Positions 14,249-22,032 of a DNA stretch of 23,106 bases are shown piece by piece (position 1 is the stretch's first letter; each line of letters starts with the position of its first letter). Both the position numbers and the translations under genes were made by a program. The DNA comes from JBMNHG01 sp045627705 (GTDB lineage: Bacteria; Verrucomicrobiota; Kiritimatiellia; RFP12; JBMNHG01). The DNA lies in contig JAZQOE010000067.1 in assembly GCA_045627705.1 (NCBI GenBank), positions 1 through 23,106 on the forward strand, given 5' to 3'. The notes beneath the pieces are model-generated. The model saw nothing but the letters and a program-made list of their open reading frames with translations, did no database searches and had not been told where the DNA came from.

Positions 14249-16129
14249 CTACAGGCTCGCAATCGCCGCATCGTAGCGGGCGAGCGTAGTGCGGATTTCG
14301 GACGGACGGTTGCGGGCGTTCCAAAGCGTCGTGAACCGGCGGCGCAAGGCGCGAAGCATGTCGGCGATCTCGGCGCGCGCCGCGGGCGTATCGCTTCCGC
14401 CTTCGCCCAGGGCCTCGACCTTGCGGGCGGCGCAGTCAATGGTATCGACCGCGAAAATCCAATACGGCAAGACGCCGAACCTATCGACGCCCTTTTCGCG
14501 CGCCAGGTCAACGAACACCTTGCGGATCGCGGCGAGCCGCGCGCGCACTTCCGTCGCGTATGCGGCGTCGAAACGGAACTTGCCGACAGCGATCGCGCCG
14601 TTTTGGATGTGGGATGCGGAGACTGGCTGCTTCATCGAAAAAAGCGGCGCGCCGCTTTCCGCGAAGAGCACATGCTGCCAAATGCTCTGGTAATACGGGT
14701 CTATGTGCAACTGCGAAATCTCGCCGAGTTCGCGAAGGGCATCCTCGACGGCCTTGTCGCGCGTGCCAAGGAAAAGATCGCAGAAGCGGGCGTCGAACGT
14801 CGCCTGGTCGGCATCGACATTCCATGAGATCTCCGCGCCGAAGAGATAGCCGTATGTCGAATACTCCAGGAAGTTGTAGTGGCCGCCATCGCCCCAGTCG
14901 GTGTTGAGCAGGCCAAGGGCGCCGAATTCGCGGCCAGCCTTCGCGAATCCAACGATCGAAGCGCGAGATTCGGGAATGCGCGGGAAAAGCGAGACATACG
15001 CGGAAGTCGATGGGCAGACAATGAATGGCACTCCCGCCTTCTTGAAATCCTCGACCCGGCGGAATGGATGGTCCCAGGTGTAGCCCCAGTCCAGCACCGT
15101 GACATCCTTCGGAATCTGCGGGATCAAATCGGGGTACTTGCGGATTATGTCTCCCCAGAACATGATTGTGCGGCCATGCTTCGCCGCGAGTTCGCGCAGA
15201 CGGAGGATGTGCTCGAGATAGACGACGCCCTTGCCCTTCCGCCTGCAAAGCTCGTAGCTTTGTCCAAGGCCGAGATCCCATGTCTCATCGCAGCAGACAT
15301 TGAAGCGCTTCGACGTGAAGCACGGCAGGAACTCGTCGAAGAGACTTTCGAGGAACGGATAGATATCGGGATTCGCTGGAGTGAGCGTCCACCCCTTGTG
15401 CAACTGCCATTCCGACATCTTCGCCGCTTCGGGCGAAACGTATTCCTTGCGGCAGCGGTCCTCCGCGAGAACGGCGTACTTTGGATTTGAGAGAAGCACG
15501 GTCGCAAGGTGGCCGAACGAAGCGAGCGACGGGACAAGCTCGATATGGAGCGAGCGGCATTCGGCGTCGAGCGCGCGGATGTCGTCGGGAGTGAGCGAAG
15601 ACGCATCGCGCCCGATATCGGGATGGTTCTTGAAGACGAACGTATGCTCGACATAGAGCTGGAGCATGTTCACCTTGTAGGAGGCGAGCAGATGGGCGAG
15701 CGCGACAAGCGACTCAAGGGTCGGAACGCGGCCGCGGGCGACATCGTAGTAAACGCCGCGATCGGCGAAATCGGGCTCGTCGCGGATGGTCAGGCATGGC
15801 ACGCCGCCGCCAGGGGTCTGGCGCACGAGCTGCGCCAGCGTCTGGATGCCGTAGAAGACGCCGGCTGGAGTGCCGCCGATGAGCGTGATCGAGCGCGGCG
15901 TGACCATGAGCGCATAACCCTCGCGCGGAAGCGAAGGATCGAGCGAGATGGAGATTTCGTCGCCGGAACGCGGCGCGCCGCTTTTTGCATTCGGGAAGAG
16001 TTCCGCCAAACGCGCGGCCTCAGCCGCAAGGGATGGGTCGCCGACGCCAATCGACGGCGCGACGGAAGGACAGAAGCGGCCTTGCGCAAGCGTGACGTGC
16101 CTAGGCTGGGGAAGCAGCGAGGGATTCAT
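14249..16129 (-). CDS. Glycoside hydrolase family 20 (beta-N-acetylhexosaminidase)
   Basis: It is likely to remove terminal beta-linked GlcNAc or GalNAc by substrate-assisted catalysis. The 626-residue product has the GH20b N-terminal domain (about 5-130; EGYALMVTPRSITLIGGTPAGVFYGIQTL) and the GH20 TIM barrel. The paired catalytic Asp-Glu is D281-E282 in FNVCCDETWDLG. Downstream are MFWGDII and LLNTDWGDGGHYN, both typical of active-site edges. The ATG at 16129 has AAGGAG at 16136-16141. The N terminus (MNPSLLPQPRHV) is not a signal peptide, so the enzyme appears cytoplasmic and may act on imported oligosaccharides or recycled muropeptides. It sits directly downstream of tRNA-Leu and its terminator, and I see no separate promoter. 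Two AAAAAGCGGCGCGCCGC-type palindromes lie inside the coding sequence and encode SGAP. Confidence 0.92.
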   Translation of the reverse strand: MNPSLLPQPRHVTLAQGRFCPSVAPSIGVGDPSLAAEAARLAELFPNAKSGAPRSGDEISISLDPSLPREGYALMVTPRSITLIGGTPAGVFYGIQTLAQLVRQTPGGGVPCLTIRDEPDFADRGVYYDVARGRVPTLESLVALAHLLASYKVNMLQLYVEHTFVFKNHPDIGRDASSLTPDDIRALDAECRSLHIELVPSLASFGHLATVLLSNPKYAVLAEDRCRKEYVSPEAAKMSEWQLHKGWTLTPANPDIYPFLESLFDEFLPCFTSKRFNVCCDETWDLGLGQSYELCRRKGKGVVYLEHILRLRELAAKHGRTIMFWGDIIRKYPDLIPQIPKDVTVLDWGYTWDHPFRRVEDFKKAGVPFIVCPSTSAYVSLFPRIPESRASIVGFAKAGREFGALGLLNTDWGDGGHYNFLEYSTYGYLFGAEISWNVDADQATFDARFCDLFLGTRDKAVEDALRELGEISQLHIDPYYQSIWQHVLFAESGAPLFSMKQPVSASHIQNGAIAVGKFRFDAAYATEVRARLAAIRKVFVDLAREKGVDRFGVLPYWIFAVDTIDCAARKVEALGEGGSDTPAARAEIADMLRALRRRFTTLWNARNRPSEIRTTLARYDAAIASL

Positions 16130-16152
16130 TTTGAACTCCTTTTCCCAAAACC

Positions 16153-16185
16153 AAAAAATTCTCCGCCCCGTCTGGAACAGAGAAT
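16153..16185 (-). terminator. Terminator between tRNA-Leu and the GH20 gene
   Basis: On the minus strand ATTCTCTGTTCC pairs with GGGGCGGAGAAT (12 bp including three G-T pairs) around an AGAC loop and is followed by six T. It ends the tRNA-Leu transcript 20-odd bases before the GH20 ribosome-binding site. Confidence 0.75.
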
Positions 16186-16195
16186 CTTGTGAAAA

Positions 16196-16280
16196 TGGTG
16201 CACCCGAAGGGACTCGAACCCCCACGCCTCGCGGCATAAGAACCTGAATCTTACGTGTCTGCCAATTTCACCACGGGTGC
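16196..16280 (-). tRNA. tRNA-Leu (anticodon CAG)
   Basis: This is an 85-base class II tRNA. The acceptor GCACCCG pairs with CGGGTGC. The D arm is GTGGTGAAATTGGCAGACAC. The anticodon stem TAAGA/TCTTA has the loop TTCAGGT, giving CAG. A long variable arm (TGCCGCGAGGCGT) precedes the T arm GGGGG-TTCGAGT-CCCTT. The discriminator is A and CCA is encoded. Confidence 0.96.
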
Positions 16281-16292
16281 AGAAACGCGGAT

Positions 16293-16322
16293 AGTATCGC
16301 ACAAAGCGCGTATTTGAGTCAA
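16293..16322 (-). promoter_or_regulatory. Promoter of tRNA-Leu
   Basis: On the minus strand TTGACT (5 of 6) and GATACT (4 of 6) are separated by 18 bases. The expected start is near 16286, six bases before the mature tRNA. Confidence 0.6.
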
Positions 16323-16358
16323 TCCGATTGCTCCAAGTCTCGAAATTCAAGCTGCGTT

Positions 16359-16385
16359 TTGCTTAAAGGGACAGACTATTTAAGA
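16359..16385 (-). repeat. REP-like short repeat, copy C
   Basis: On the minus strand this reads TCTTAAATAGTC, then TGTCCC, then TTTAAGCAA. It is almost identical to copy D at 22033 apart from a 4-base difference in the middle. It lies between the lipoprotein gene end and the tRNA-Leu promoter. Confidence 0.65.
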
Positions 16386-16428
16386 TTTGAGATTTGTTAA
16401 TTTACTGTCAATTATAAAGATAGGAAGA

Positions 16429-17184
16429 TTATTCGCGGATTTGGGTTTTCGAGATGGGTAGCCAGACCATCACATCGTGGTCGGTATCGAGAGGAAGCTT
16501 GCGGAATTCGATTTCGTAGGAACGATTCATCCGGAACTTCAGGAAACGGGCGGTAATGGTCATCTTGTCGGGATCGGAATCGTCGGCGATAGGCTCGTCG
16601 GCCGAATAGCGGCATCGGGCGATCATCGGCTCGTCGGCGGTTTCATCGTCGAGCAACTTCTCGAATAGCCTGCCCTGCATGACCAGTTTGAGGGCCATGG
16701 CACGGAGATCGTCATTGGAGTCTGTCCCCATCCCGATATCGCGTCCGGAATGGTAGTATTCCATCAGAATCTTCGCGAAACGCTCCGGCTGCGTCGCCAT
16801 GCGGATGGCAACATACTGCTGCATTTCAAGATACATCGACTCGGCTTTCCAGAGATCGGCGTCGGATTCCGTGGCAAGGAAACGCTCGAGCCACGCATCT
16901 TCGATCAAGATGGCGCGGACCTTGGCTTGCGCCGCATCCGAATCTTCCATTTCAAGGATCGCCTGCACTTCCTTCACGCATGTCTGGAAGAGTTCCATTG
17001 TCGAAACGCGCGGTTCTTCAGGCGCCGCCAGCGCCTCCGTGTCATCAGTGACTACCGCGGACTCTGCGGCAACCGCCATGTCGGCATGTTCCTCTTCAGT
17101 GCGGGCGCAACCGCAATGCAACAATGCGACGAGACTCATGGAGCATAGCGCCATGCTTCCCAGGGAATTTAGAAACCTAGCCAT
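16429..17184 (-). CDS. Probable small lipoprotein of unknown function
   Basis: I do not recognise this 251-residue protein. A hydrophobic N terminus (about residues 3-22) ends in LLHCGCAR, so C24 or C26 could be a lipidated cysteine, though neither matches the standard lipobox well. After a Glu/Ala-rich linker (28-60), the rest is mostly helical and acidic, with no catalytic motif visible. The ATG at 17184 lies inside the last codons of dtd (8-base overlap), with GGAATGG just before it, so it is translationally coupled. It is the last gene of the dehydrogenase-dtd unit. No clear terminator follows it; the next element is a REP-like repeat. Confidence 0.7.
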   Translation of the reverse strand: MARFLNSLGSMALCSMSLVALLHCGCARTEEEHADMAVAAESAVVTDDTEALAAPEEPRVSTMELFQTCVKEVQAILEMEDSDAAQAKVRAILIEDAWLERFLATESDADLWKAESMYLEMQQYVAIRMATQPERFAKILMEYYHSGRDIGMGTDSNDDLRAMALKLVMQGRLFEKLLDDETADEPMIARCRYSADEPIADDSDPDKMTITARFLKFRMNRSYEIEFRKLPLDTDHDVMVWLPISKTQIRE

Positions 17185-17635
17185 GCATCCATTCCGTATC
17201 AAGCGGGATTGTAACAGGTCCATCGGCAACCATTTCGATGCGCATGTCGGCGCCGAAGATTCCTGCGCCGAAGCGTTCTTCGCCCAATTCCGCGCGGAGT
17301 CGCTCCGACATCGCGGCATAAAGCGGCTGTGCGATTTCGGGACGCGCCGCCGCAGAAAAGCCTGGGCGGTTTCCGTGACGGGCGTCGGCATGGAGCGTGA
17401 ACTGCGAAATGAAAAGTATCCCGCCATCCACATCGCGTACCGAACGGTTCATGCGCCCTTCGGAATCCTCGAATATCCGAAGCGCGAGAAGCTTTTGGAT
17501 AATCCAATCGGCATCCTTGCCGGTATCGTCGGGCGCGACGCCAAGCAGCACCATCAGGCCCTTGCCGATGGAGCCTGTAACCCTGCCCTCGACCGACACC
17601 GCGGCCGATTCGACCCGTTGTACAAGCGCTCTCAT
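17177..17635 (-). CDS. dtd: D-aminoacyl-tRNA deacylase
   Basis: It hydrolyses D-amino acids, and mischarged glycine on tRNA-Ala, from tRNAs as a proofreading enzyme in the cytoplasm. The 152 residues match the DTD family over its full length: MRALVQRVESAAVSV at the start, SQFTLHAD at 77-84, NRPGFS at 89-94 and DGPVTIPLD near the end. That last segment contains the Gly-Pro dipeptide (G139-P140) that forms the chirality-checking loop; the usual Asn before it (NDGPVT) is Ala137 here. The start at 17635 overlaps the stop of the upstream dehydrogenase in an ATGA (17632-17635), and its own stop lies inside the lipoprotein gene. With the short AlaS in the same window, DTD is a plausible second check on Ala/Gly mischarging. 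Confidence 0.96.
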   Translation of the reverse strand: MRALVQRVESAAVSVEGRVTGSIGKGLMVLLGVAPDDTGKDADWIIQKLLALRIFEDSEGRMNRSVRDVDGGILFISQFTLHADARHGNRPGFSAAARPEIAQPLYAAMSERLRAELGEERFGAGIFGADMRIEMVADGPVTIPLDTEWMHG

Positions 17636-18579
17636 TTTCCGTTTTGCCCAGCCTTGTCGAGCGCCTCGATTGCTTCTGCCGCCTTTTCGAAATAGAGATC
17701 GAGGTAGTCGGGCGAAAATGCCGAGGAGTGTGGATAGAGGAAGGCGTTTGGCGCGTTGCGAAGCGGCGAATCGACGGGAAGCGGTTCCCGCTTGAAGACA
17801 TCGAGAACCGCGCCCGCGACGCGGTGTTCAACGAGCGCGGCGGCAAGCGCGACATCATCGATTGAATTTCCACGCCCGAAGTTGTAGATGAATGCGGACG
17901 GCTTCAACAGCGCAATGCGGCGCGCGTCGAGCATGTCGGTCGTCTCGGCGCCCGACGGCAGGAGGCATACGAGGTGATCCGCCTGTGGCAGGACTTCATC
18001 GAGATGTCCGACCGAAAACACGGCATCCGCGGCTTCGGGATCGGGCGACGCATTGCGACGCACGCCGATCACCCTTGCGCCAAGCTGCCTCGCCATTTTT
18101 CCAAGGATGCGACCGATGTTGCCAAAGCCGAGAATCACGATCGTCGAGTCGTGGACGCGCCGATTGGTTTTTACGATTCCGTCATTTGGCCACGCGGCGC
18201 CACGGGATGTCATCGCATCCGCGAACTGCAGCAATCCATGCGAACAAGAGAGGATAGCGCCAAGCGCGGTTTCGGCCATTATCGCGCCATGGAACGTGCC
18301 ATAGTGGAGCGTGACTCCCGGCGGCGGTACGACCCTGAACAAATCCTGTCCGGCCGCAGGCGTGCAGATGTGGCGGAGCCTGGGTGCGAGCGCGAACCAT
18401 TCCTGCTTGAATTTCCAGATGAAGACTGCGAGTGCCTCTGGCAGAAGACTCAGGAACTCCGCCTCGCTGCGGCACAGATGGACTTTGCCAGAATGGTCAA
18501 CGCGCTCCGCAAAGCGGCGGACCTGTTCATCGGTCGGCTGGAAACATGGAACGGAATTCTGGAGAAACACAAGTCTCAT
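17632..18579 (-). CDS. D-2-hydroxyacid dehydrogenase, NAD-dependent
   Basis: This is a 315-residue member of the D-isomer-specific 2-hydroxyacid dehydrogenase family (glyoxylate/hydroxypyruvate reductase-like), reducing a 2-oxoacid with NAD(P)H. The nucleotide-binding GFGNIG is at 151-156. The catalytic triad is visible as R236 (NFGRGNSIDD), E265 (KREPLP) and H284 (YPHSSAF). The substrate cannot be told from sequence. The ATG at 18579 has no Shine-Dalgarno sequence, and an extended -10 element lies only 8 bases upstream, so the mRNA may be leaderless. It heads a unit with dtd and the lipoprotein gene, overlapping dtd by 4 bases. The frame stays open further upstream, but the extra codons cross a terminator and do not resemble the family. 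Confidence 0.9.
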   Translation of the reverse strand: MRLVFLQNSVPCFQPTDEQVRRFAERVDHSGKVHLCRSEAEFLSLLPEALAVFIWKFKQEWFALAPRLRHICTPAAGQDLFRVVPPPGVTLHYGTFHGAIMAETALGAILSCSHGLLQFADAMTSRGAAWPNDGIVKTNRRVHDSTIVILGFGNIGRILGKMARQLGARVIGVRRNASPDPEAADAVFSVGHLDEVLPQADHLVCLLPSGAETTDMLDARRIALLKPSAFIYNFGRGNSIDDVALAAALVEHRVAGAVLDVFKREPLPVDSPLRNAPNAFLYPHSSAFSPDYLDLYFEKAAEAIEALDKAGQNGK

Positions 18580-18586
18580 GCGCGGG

Positions 18587-18595
18587 ATTGTACCA
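18587..18595 (-). promoter_or_regulatory. Extended -10 promoter of the dehydrogenase-dtd unit
   Basis: TGGTACAAT on the minus strand combines a TGn extension with a 5-of-6 match to TATAAT. There is no good -35 at 17 bases. The expected start is at about 18580, one base before the ATG. Confidence 0.5.
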
Positions 18596-18618
18596 CAAGC
18601 CGATGGGACAACCATGCA

Positions 18619-18636
18619 AAAAACGGCGCGCCGTTT
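18619..18636 (-). terminator. Terminator of the GATE/sulfatase-superfamily gene
   Basis: The 18-base perfect palindrome AAAACGGCGCGCCGTTTT directly follows the stop codon at 18641. On the minus strand it ends in six T. A stem AAAACGG/CCGTTTT with a CGCG loop is the likely RNA form. Its core matches the terminators near 5318 and 12655. Confidence 0.7.
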
Positions 18637-18640
18637 TCTG

Positions 18641-21600
18641 TCAGTATTCCTGCGGTGCGGACTGTCGCAATGGGATATCCGAAAGATAGTCCGGCGCGGC
18701 AAGGCGTTCGGCCACGTAATTGAAATCTGGAGAAGCGCCCGCTTCCCATGTGGGAATCGCCTTTTCGAGGCGCAATGCGACCATCTCAAAGTATCTTGCG
18801 CGATCGACGGGGGCGCACTTCCCAAGCGCGGCCGCATAAGCCGCCGCCGGCGGCGGCAGCTTGATTTCGCCACGCGCGATGCCGATCGCCTCGCGTGCCG
18901 TGCGGAGCGCTTCGTCCATCTTCCCGTTCACCGCGTATGCCACGGCAAGCGCCTCGAGGTCGCGCGGTTCGCGGCGATCGGAAAGGAGTCGCATGGCATA
19001 CGCCTCGCGCATCGCCTCCTTGCGTTTTTCAGGATCATCCGATGCGATCGAAGCCCAGATGCGGCCTTCCCGCGCGGGCGTCCAACCGGGAAGTTCCGCG
19101 AGGGCGTCGTTGTACGCGGCGAGCGCAGACGGAATGTCGCCGAGCCGCACAAGGGCGTCGCCAAGGCGTTTCGACGCCTCGCGCTTTTGGTTTGAAAGAG
19201 GACGGGCGCGGATTATGCGGTTCGTTGCTGAAACGAGGTCGCCCTCGATGAGATCGATGTGGGCGAGGCGCAGGTCAAACAGCGGTTGCAGTTCCGGGCC
19301 GCCGCCAAGAGACAATGACTGCTCAAATTCCGCGCGGGCTTCGGGAAGGCGGCCCTGTCCGAGGTAGATGCTTCCAAGCACCTCGTGCGCCCCGGAAATA
19401 TCAAGCCCATCGGCGATCAGGCGATTGAGCAGCGATATCGCCTCGTCCGTTTCGCCAGTGGCAATCATTGCCTTTACAAGGAGAAGCTGCGCCTTCGAGT
19501 GTCCGGGCATGAGCGCCGCGATTTCACGGATGCGCGGAAACGCCGCTTCGGCATCGAGCGCCCCTTCGGTAAGTCGCGCCGTGAATTGGCCGACTTCCAT
19601 CGAAAGCGGCAGCGCATCCTTCACATCGATGCGTCCATCGCCTGGCTTTGCCGCGGCGCGTGCGGCCTCTAGCGCCTTCTTCGCGGAATCGCCGCCGGCA
19701 GTGTAGCCAAGCGAGCGAAGGCGCGCGAGCATGGCGGGGTCGATTTCCGTGACCTCTGGACTTTCGGAAGAGACATCGACATCAAATCTGATCGACTCGA
19801 GAATGCCCGAAAGTTCCTCGGCAATGTCGTCATCTGGTCCGGCCCGGTTGTCATTTTCCGCGCCATCGACACTGATGTCGTAAAGTTCGCACTTTGGCGA
19901 TTCGATGAACTTCCAGTTGCCGCGACGGACGCCGGCGACTGGCGCCCAATCGTGCGCGATCGCGCCGTAGAGCGACTCCAAGTAAATGGCGCGGGCGTCG
20001 GCATCGCCTTGCGAAAGCGCGGCGACATCCTGCAAGGGAAGGCCCGCGGCCGCATGGCGTTCGGCTTGCCAGTCAATGCCGAAGACGCCACGCGAAAGCG
20101 TTGGCGCGATATCGACGCATGTGGCGACGGCAGAAACGCGGCGCGCCGCGCGCCAGCCAGAACGACGCGCTGGCTTTACGACAAGCGGAACGCGGACCGC
20201 GCAATCGTAAACGGTGAAACCATGATGTGGCTCGTTGTGCTCGCCGAGGCTTTCGCCGTGGTCGCCGACAACGATGATCCACGTATCGGCGTATGACTTA
20301 TCGGCCTTGAGGCGGGCGACAATGCGTCCGACCAGGGCATCCGCGTACGATATTTCCTGCGAGTATGGATCAACGGCGCCATGCGCGGCAAATTCGGGAT
20401 GCTCATCGTATGGCCCGTGAGGGTCGTAGAAATGGACCCATGCGAACCACGGCTTTCGTGGAGCCGCATCCTTGCTTCCAAGCCATTCGATGAAGCGGTC
20501 GGCAGTGATGGCCCCATCGATCGACGGCCATGCGGCGGCATGGTTCTCCTGACGATTGGCCGCGACGCTCGCCAGCACGCGCTGGGGGAGACGGTCGTCG
20601 TATGTGTCGAAACCGCGCGCGAGTCCGAAACCGTGGTCGAGAACGACGGCCGAAATGAATGCCGCCGTATCGTAGCCATTCGTCGAAAAAAGTTCGGCGA
20701 GTGTCGGGATGTCGGATGGAAGGCACCCGCCATCGTTCGCGCGAAGGCCGTGGCGAAGGGGTGTCACGCCGGTGAAGATCGAGGAATGCGCCGGAAGCGT
20801 GAGAGGGCAAACCGTATAAGCCTGTTCGAAGACGGTTCCATCGCGCGCGATTGCGTCGATGTTCGGCGTGTACCCCGAATGTGGCTCGTAGCAACCGATG
20901 TGGTCGGCGCGCGTCGTATCGAGCGTTACAACGAGGACATTTGGATGCTCGGGCGGACGCGAGCAACCGCAGACGCAACAGACCGCGATCGCGATAACTA
21001 TCGCCGCGGCGCGCTTGAAACGGATGTGGCATTCAAGGCGGCGTTCCCAAACGAGCACAAGCGCCAGCACCCAGCGCGAAAGGAGCAGCCACCAGAAAAA
21101 TCCGCCGGCGGCGACAAGCAGCAGCAAGTCCTCGATGTTGCTGTGTGCGACGGCGATGTGATGGTTGAAGAGGTCGCTTTCCTCCTTCGGCGCGTGCCCC
21201 TGCTCGCATTCGTCGATCATGATCGCGGCGCCGTATGCCAGGCCGAGAGTGTTCGCGACTATCCACAGGAACGCCGTATCTGGACGCAGGCCAAAGAGCC
21301 GCATCACGGGGCGCAATTGACGGCCCAGCCAAGTCGTAATGCCGAATTCTGCGAGGAGTGCCTGGAGGATTGTGAGCGTGAAGATAAGAAACGACATCTT
21401 CGCGAGCAGACGAAGTGTCTGAAGTACCCACGCCGTCAGCGCAGGAATCCACGGTTGTACGGCTGTCGCCGCGGCCGAGGCATCCGCCGCGGCAGTAGCA
21501 GTCATCCCTTCGCCAGGCATGAGGCGGTTGAGAATCCACGCCATGCCGATCGAGGCTGCGGTGCGGATGAAAACTATGCGCGTGGCCGAGGATCCAGTGC

Positions 21601-21952
21601 GAACCTGGACAGCGGTTTCCGCAATCACGTTGTGGGCGCAAAGCGCCATCACAGCGACAAGCGTAACGGCGCGTGGATCCGTCAAATGAATCGCGTCGAT
21701 CGCGGCGATACATGCGTAGATGTTCACGAAATAGGCCGAGACATACGCAAGCGCGGCCTCGCCGGGCAAGCCGACGAAACGGCAAAGGGGGGCAAGCGCG
21801 CTTGAGATGTACGAAAGCGCTCCGAACTGCCGCAGCAAGAGGATCGCGAAAGACACGGCGGCCGTCAGCGGCAAGAGCCATCGCACCGTCTTCCACGCCG
21901 AAGGCACGGCGCGCTTCGCGGCGCCCGCGCATCTTGAAAGGAACTTTTCCAT
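18641..21952 (-). CDS. GATE membrane domain fused to an AP/sulfatase-superfamily domain and TPRs
   Basis: One 1103-residue frame has three parts. Residues 1-300 are a multi-span nucleoside-recognition (GATE, SpmA/B-like) region with LPGEAALAYVSAYFVN and a second half after 175. Residues 314-330 (AAAIVIAIAVCCVCGC) follow a basic stretch and form a further hydrophobic segment ending in a lipobox-like VCGC (C330). Residues 335-750 are an alkaline-phosphatase/sulfatase-superfamily domain: LDTTRADHIGCY with D345 and D350, TLPAHSSIFTG with T385, and DHGESLGEH with D564, H565 and E567; it ends in LRSLGY at 745-750. Residues 800-1060 are TPR-like. Thr385 stands where sulfatases have the formylglycine Cys, so a phospho- or phosphoethanolamine-type hydrolase/transferase is possible. 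The ATG at 21952 has a weak Shine-Dalgarno sequence. Two genes fused by a sequence error cannot be excluded. Confidence 0.8.
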   Translation of the reverse strand: MEKFLSRCAGAAKRAVPSAWKTVRWLLPLTAAVSFAILLLRQFGALSYISSALAPLCRFVGLPGEAALAYVSAYFVNIYACIAAIDAIHLTDPRAVTLVAVMALCAHNVIAETAVQVRTGSSATRIVFIRTAASIGMAWILNRLMPGEGMTATAAADASAAATAVQPWIPALTAWVLQTLRLLAKMSFLIFTLTILQALLAEFGITTWLGRQLRPVMRLFGLRPDTAFLWIVANTLGLAYGAAIMIDECEQGHAPKEESDLFNHHIAVAHSNIEDLLLLVAAGGFFWWLLLSRWVLALVLVWERRLECHIRFKRAAAIVIAIAVCCVCGCSRPPEHPNVLVVTLDTTRADHIGCYEPHSGYTPNIDAIARDGTVFEQAYTVCPLTLPAHSSIFTGVTPLRHGLRANDGGCLPSDIPTLAELFSTNGYDTAAFISAVVLDHGFGLARGFDTYDDRLPQRVLASVAANRQENHAAAWPSIDGAITADRFIEWLGSKDAAPRKPWFAWVHFYDPHGPYDEHPEFAAHGAVDPYSQEISYADALVGRIVARLKADKSYADTWIIVVGDHGESLGEHNEPHHGFTVYDCAVRVPLVVKPARRSGWRAARRVSAVATCVDIAPTLSRGVFGIDWQAERHAAAGLPLQDVAALSQGDADARAIYLESLYGAIAHDWAPVAGVRRGNWKFIESPKCELYDISVDGAENDNRAGPDDDIAEELSGILESIRFDVDVSSESPEVTEIDPAMLARLRSLGYTAGGDSAKKALEAARAAAKPGDGRIDVKDALPLSMEVGQFTARLTEGALDAEAAFPRIREIAALMPGHSKAQLLLVKAMIATGETDEAISLLNRLIADGLDISGAHEVLGSIYLGQGRLPEARAEFEQSLSLGGGPELQPLFDLRLAHIDLIEGDLVSATNRIIRARPLSNQKREASKRLGDALVRLGDIPSALAAYNDALAELPGWTPAREGRIWASIASDDPEKRKEAMREAYAMRLLSDRREPRDLEALAVAYAVNGKMDEALRTAREAIGIARGEIKLPPPAAAYAAALGKCAPVDRARYFEMVALRLEKAIPTWEAGASPDFNYVAERLAAPDYLSDIPLRQSAPQEY

Positions 21953-22032
21953 GGTGTCGTTTGGTCACTGAAGAAGTCATTAAGCGTAAGGACTTCGCAA
22001 ACTCTCCGCAACTTCAAACTAGAAACATGGAC

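Noticed and set aside
14249..16237. Longer GH20 start at 16237
   Set aside because: The extra 36 codons run through the tRNA-Leu 3' end and its terminator; ATG 16129 has a strong ribosome-binding site.
20381..21805. 474-codon plus-strand frame antisense to the GATE fusion gene
   Set aside because: Shadow frame; the minus strand carries well-conserved GATE and AP-superfamily motifs.
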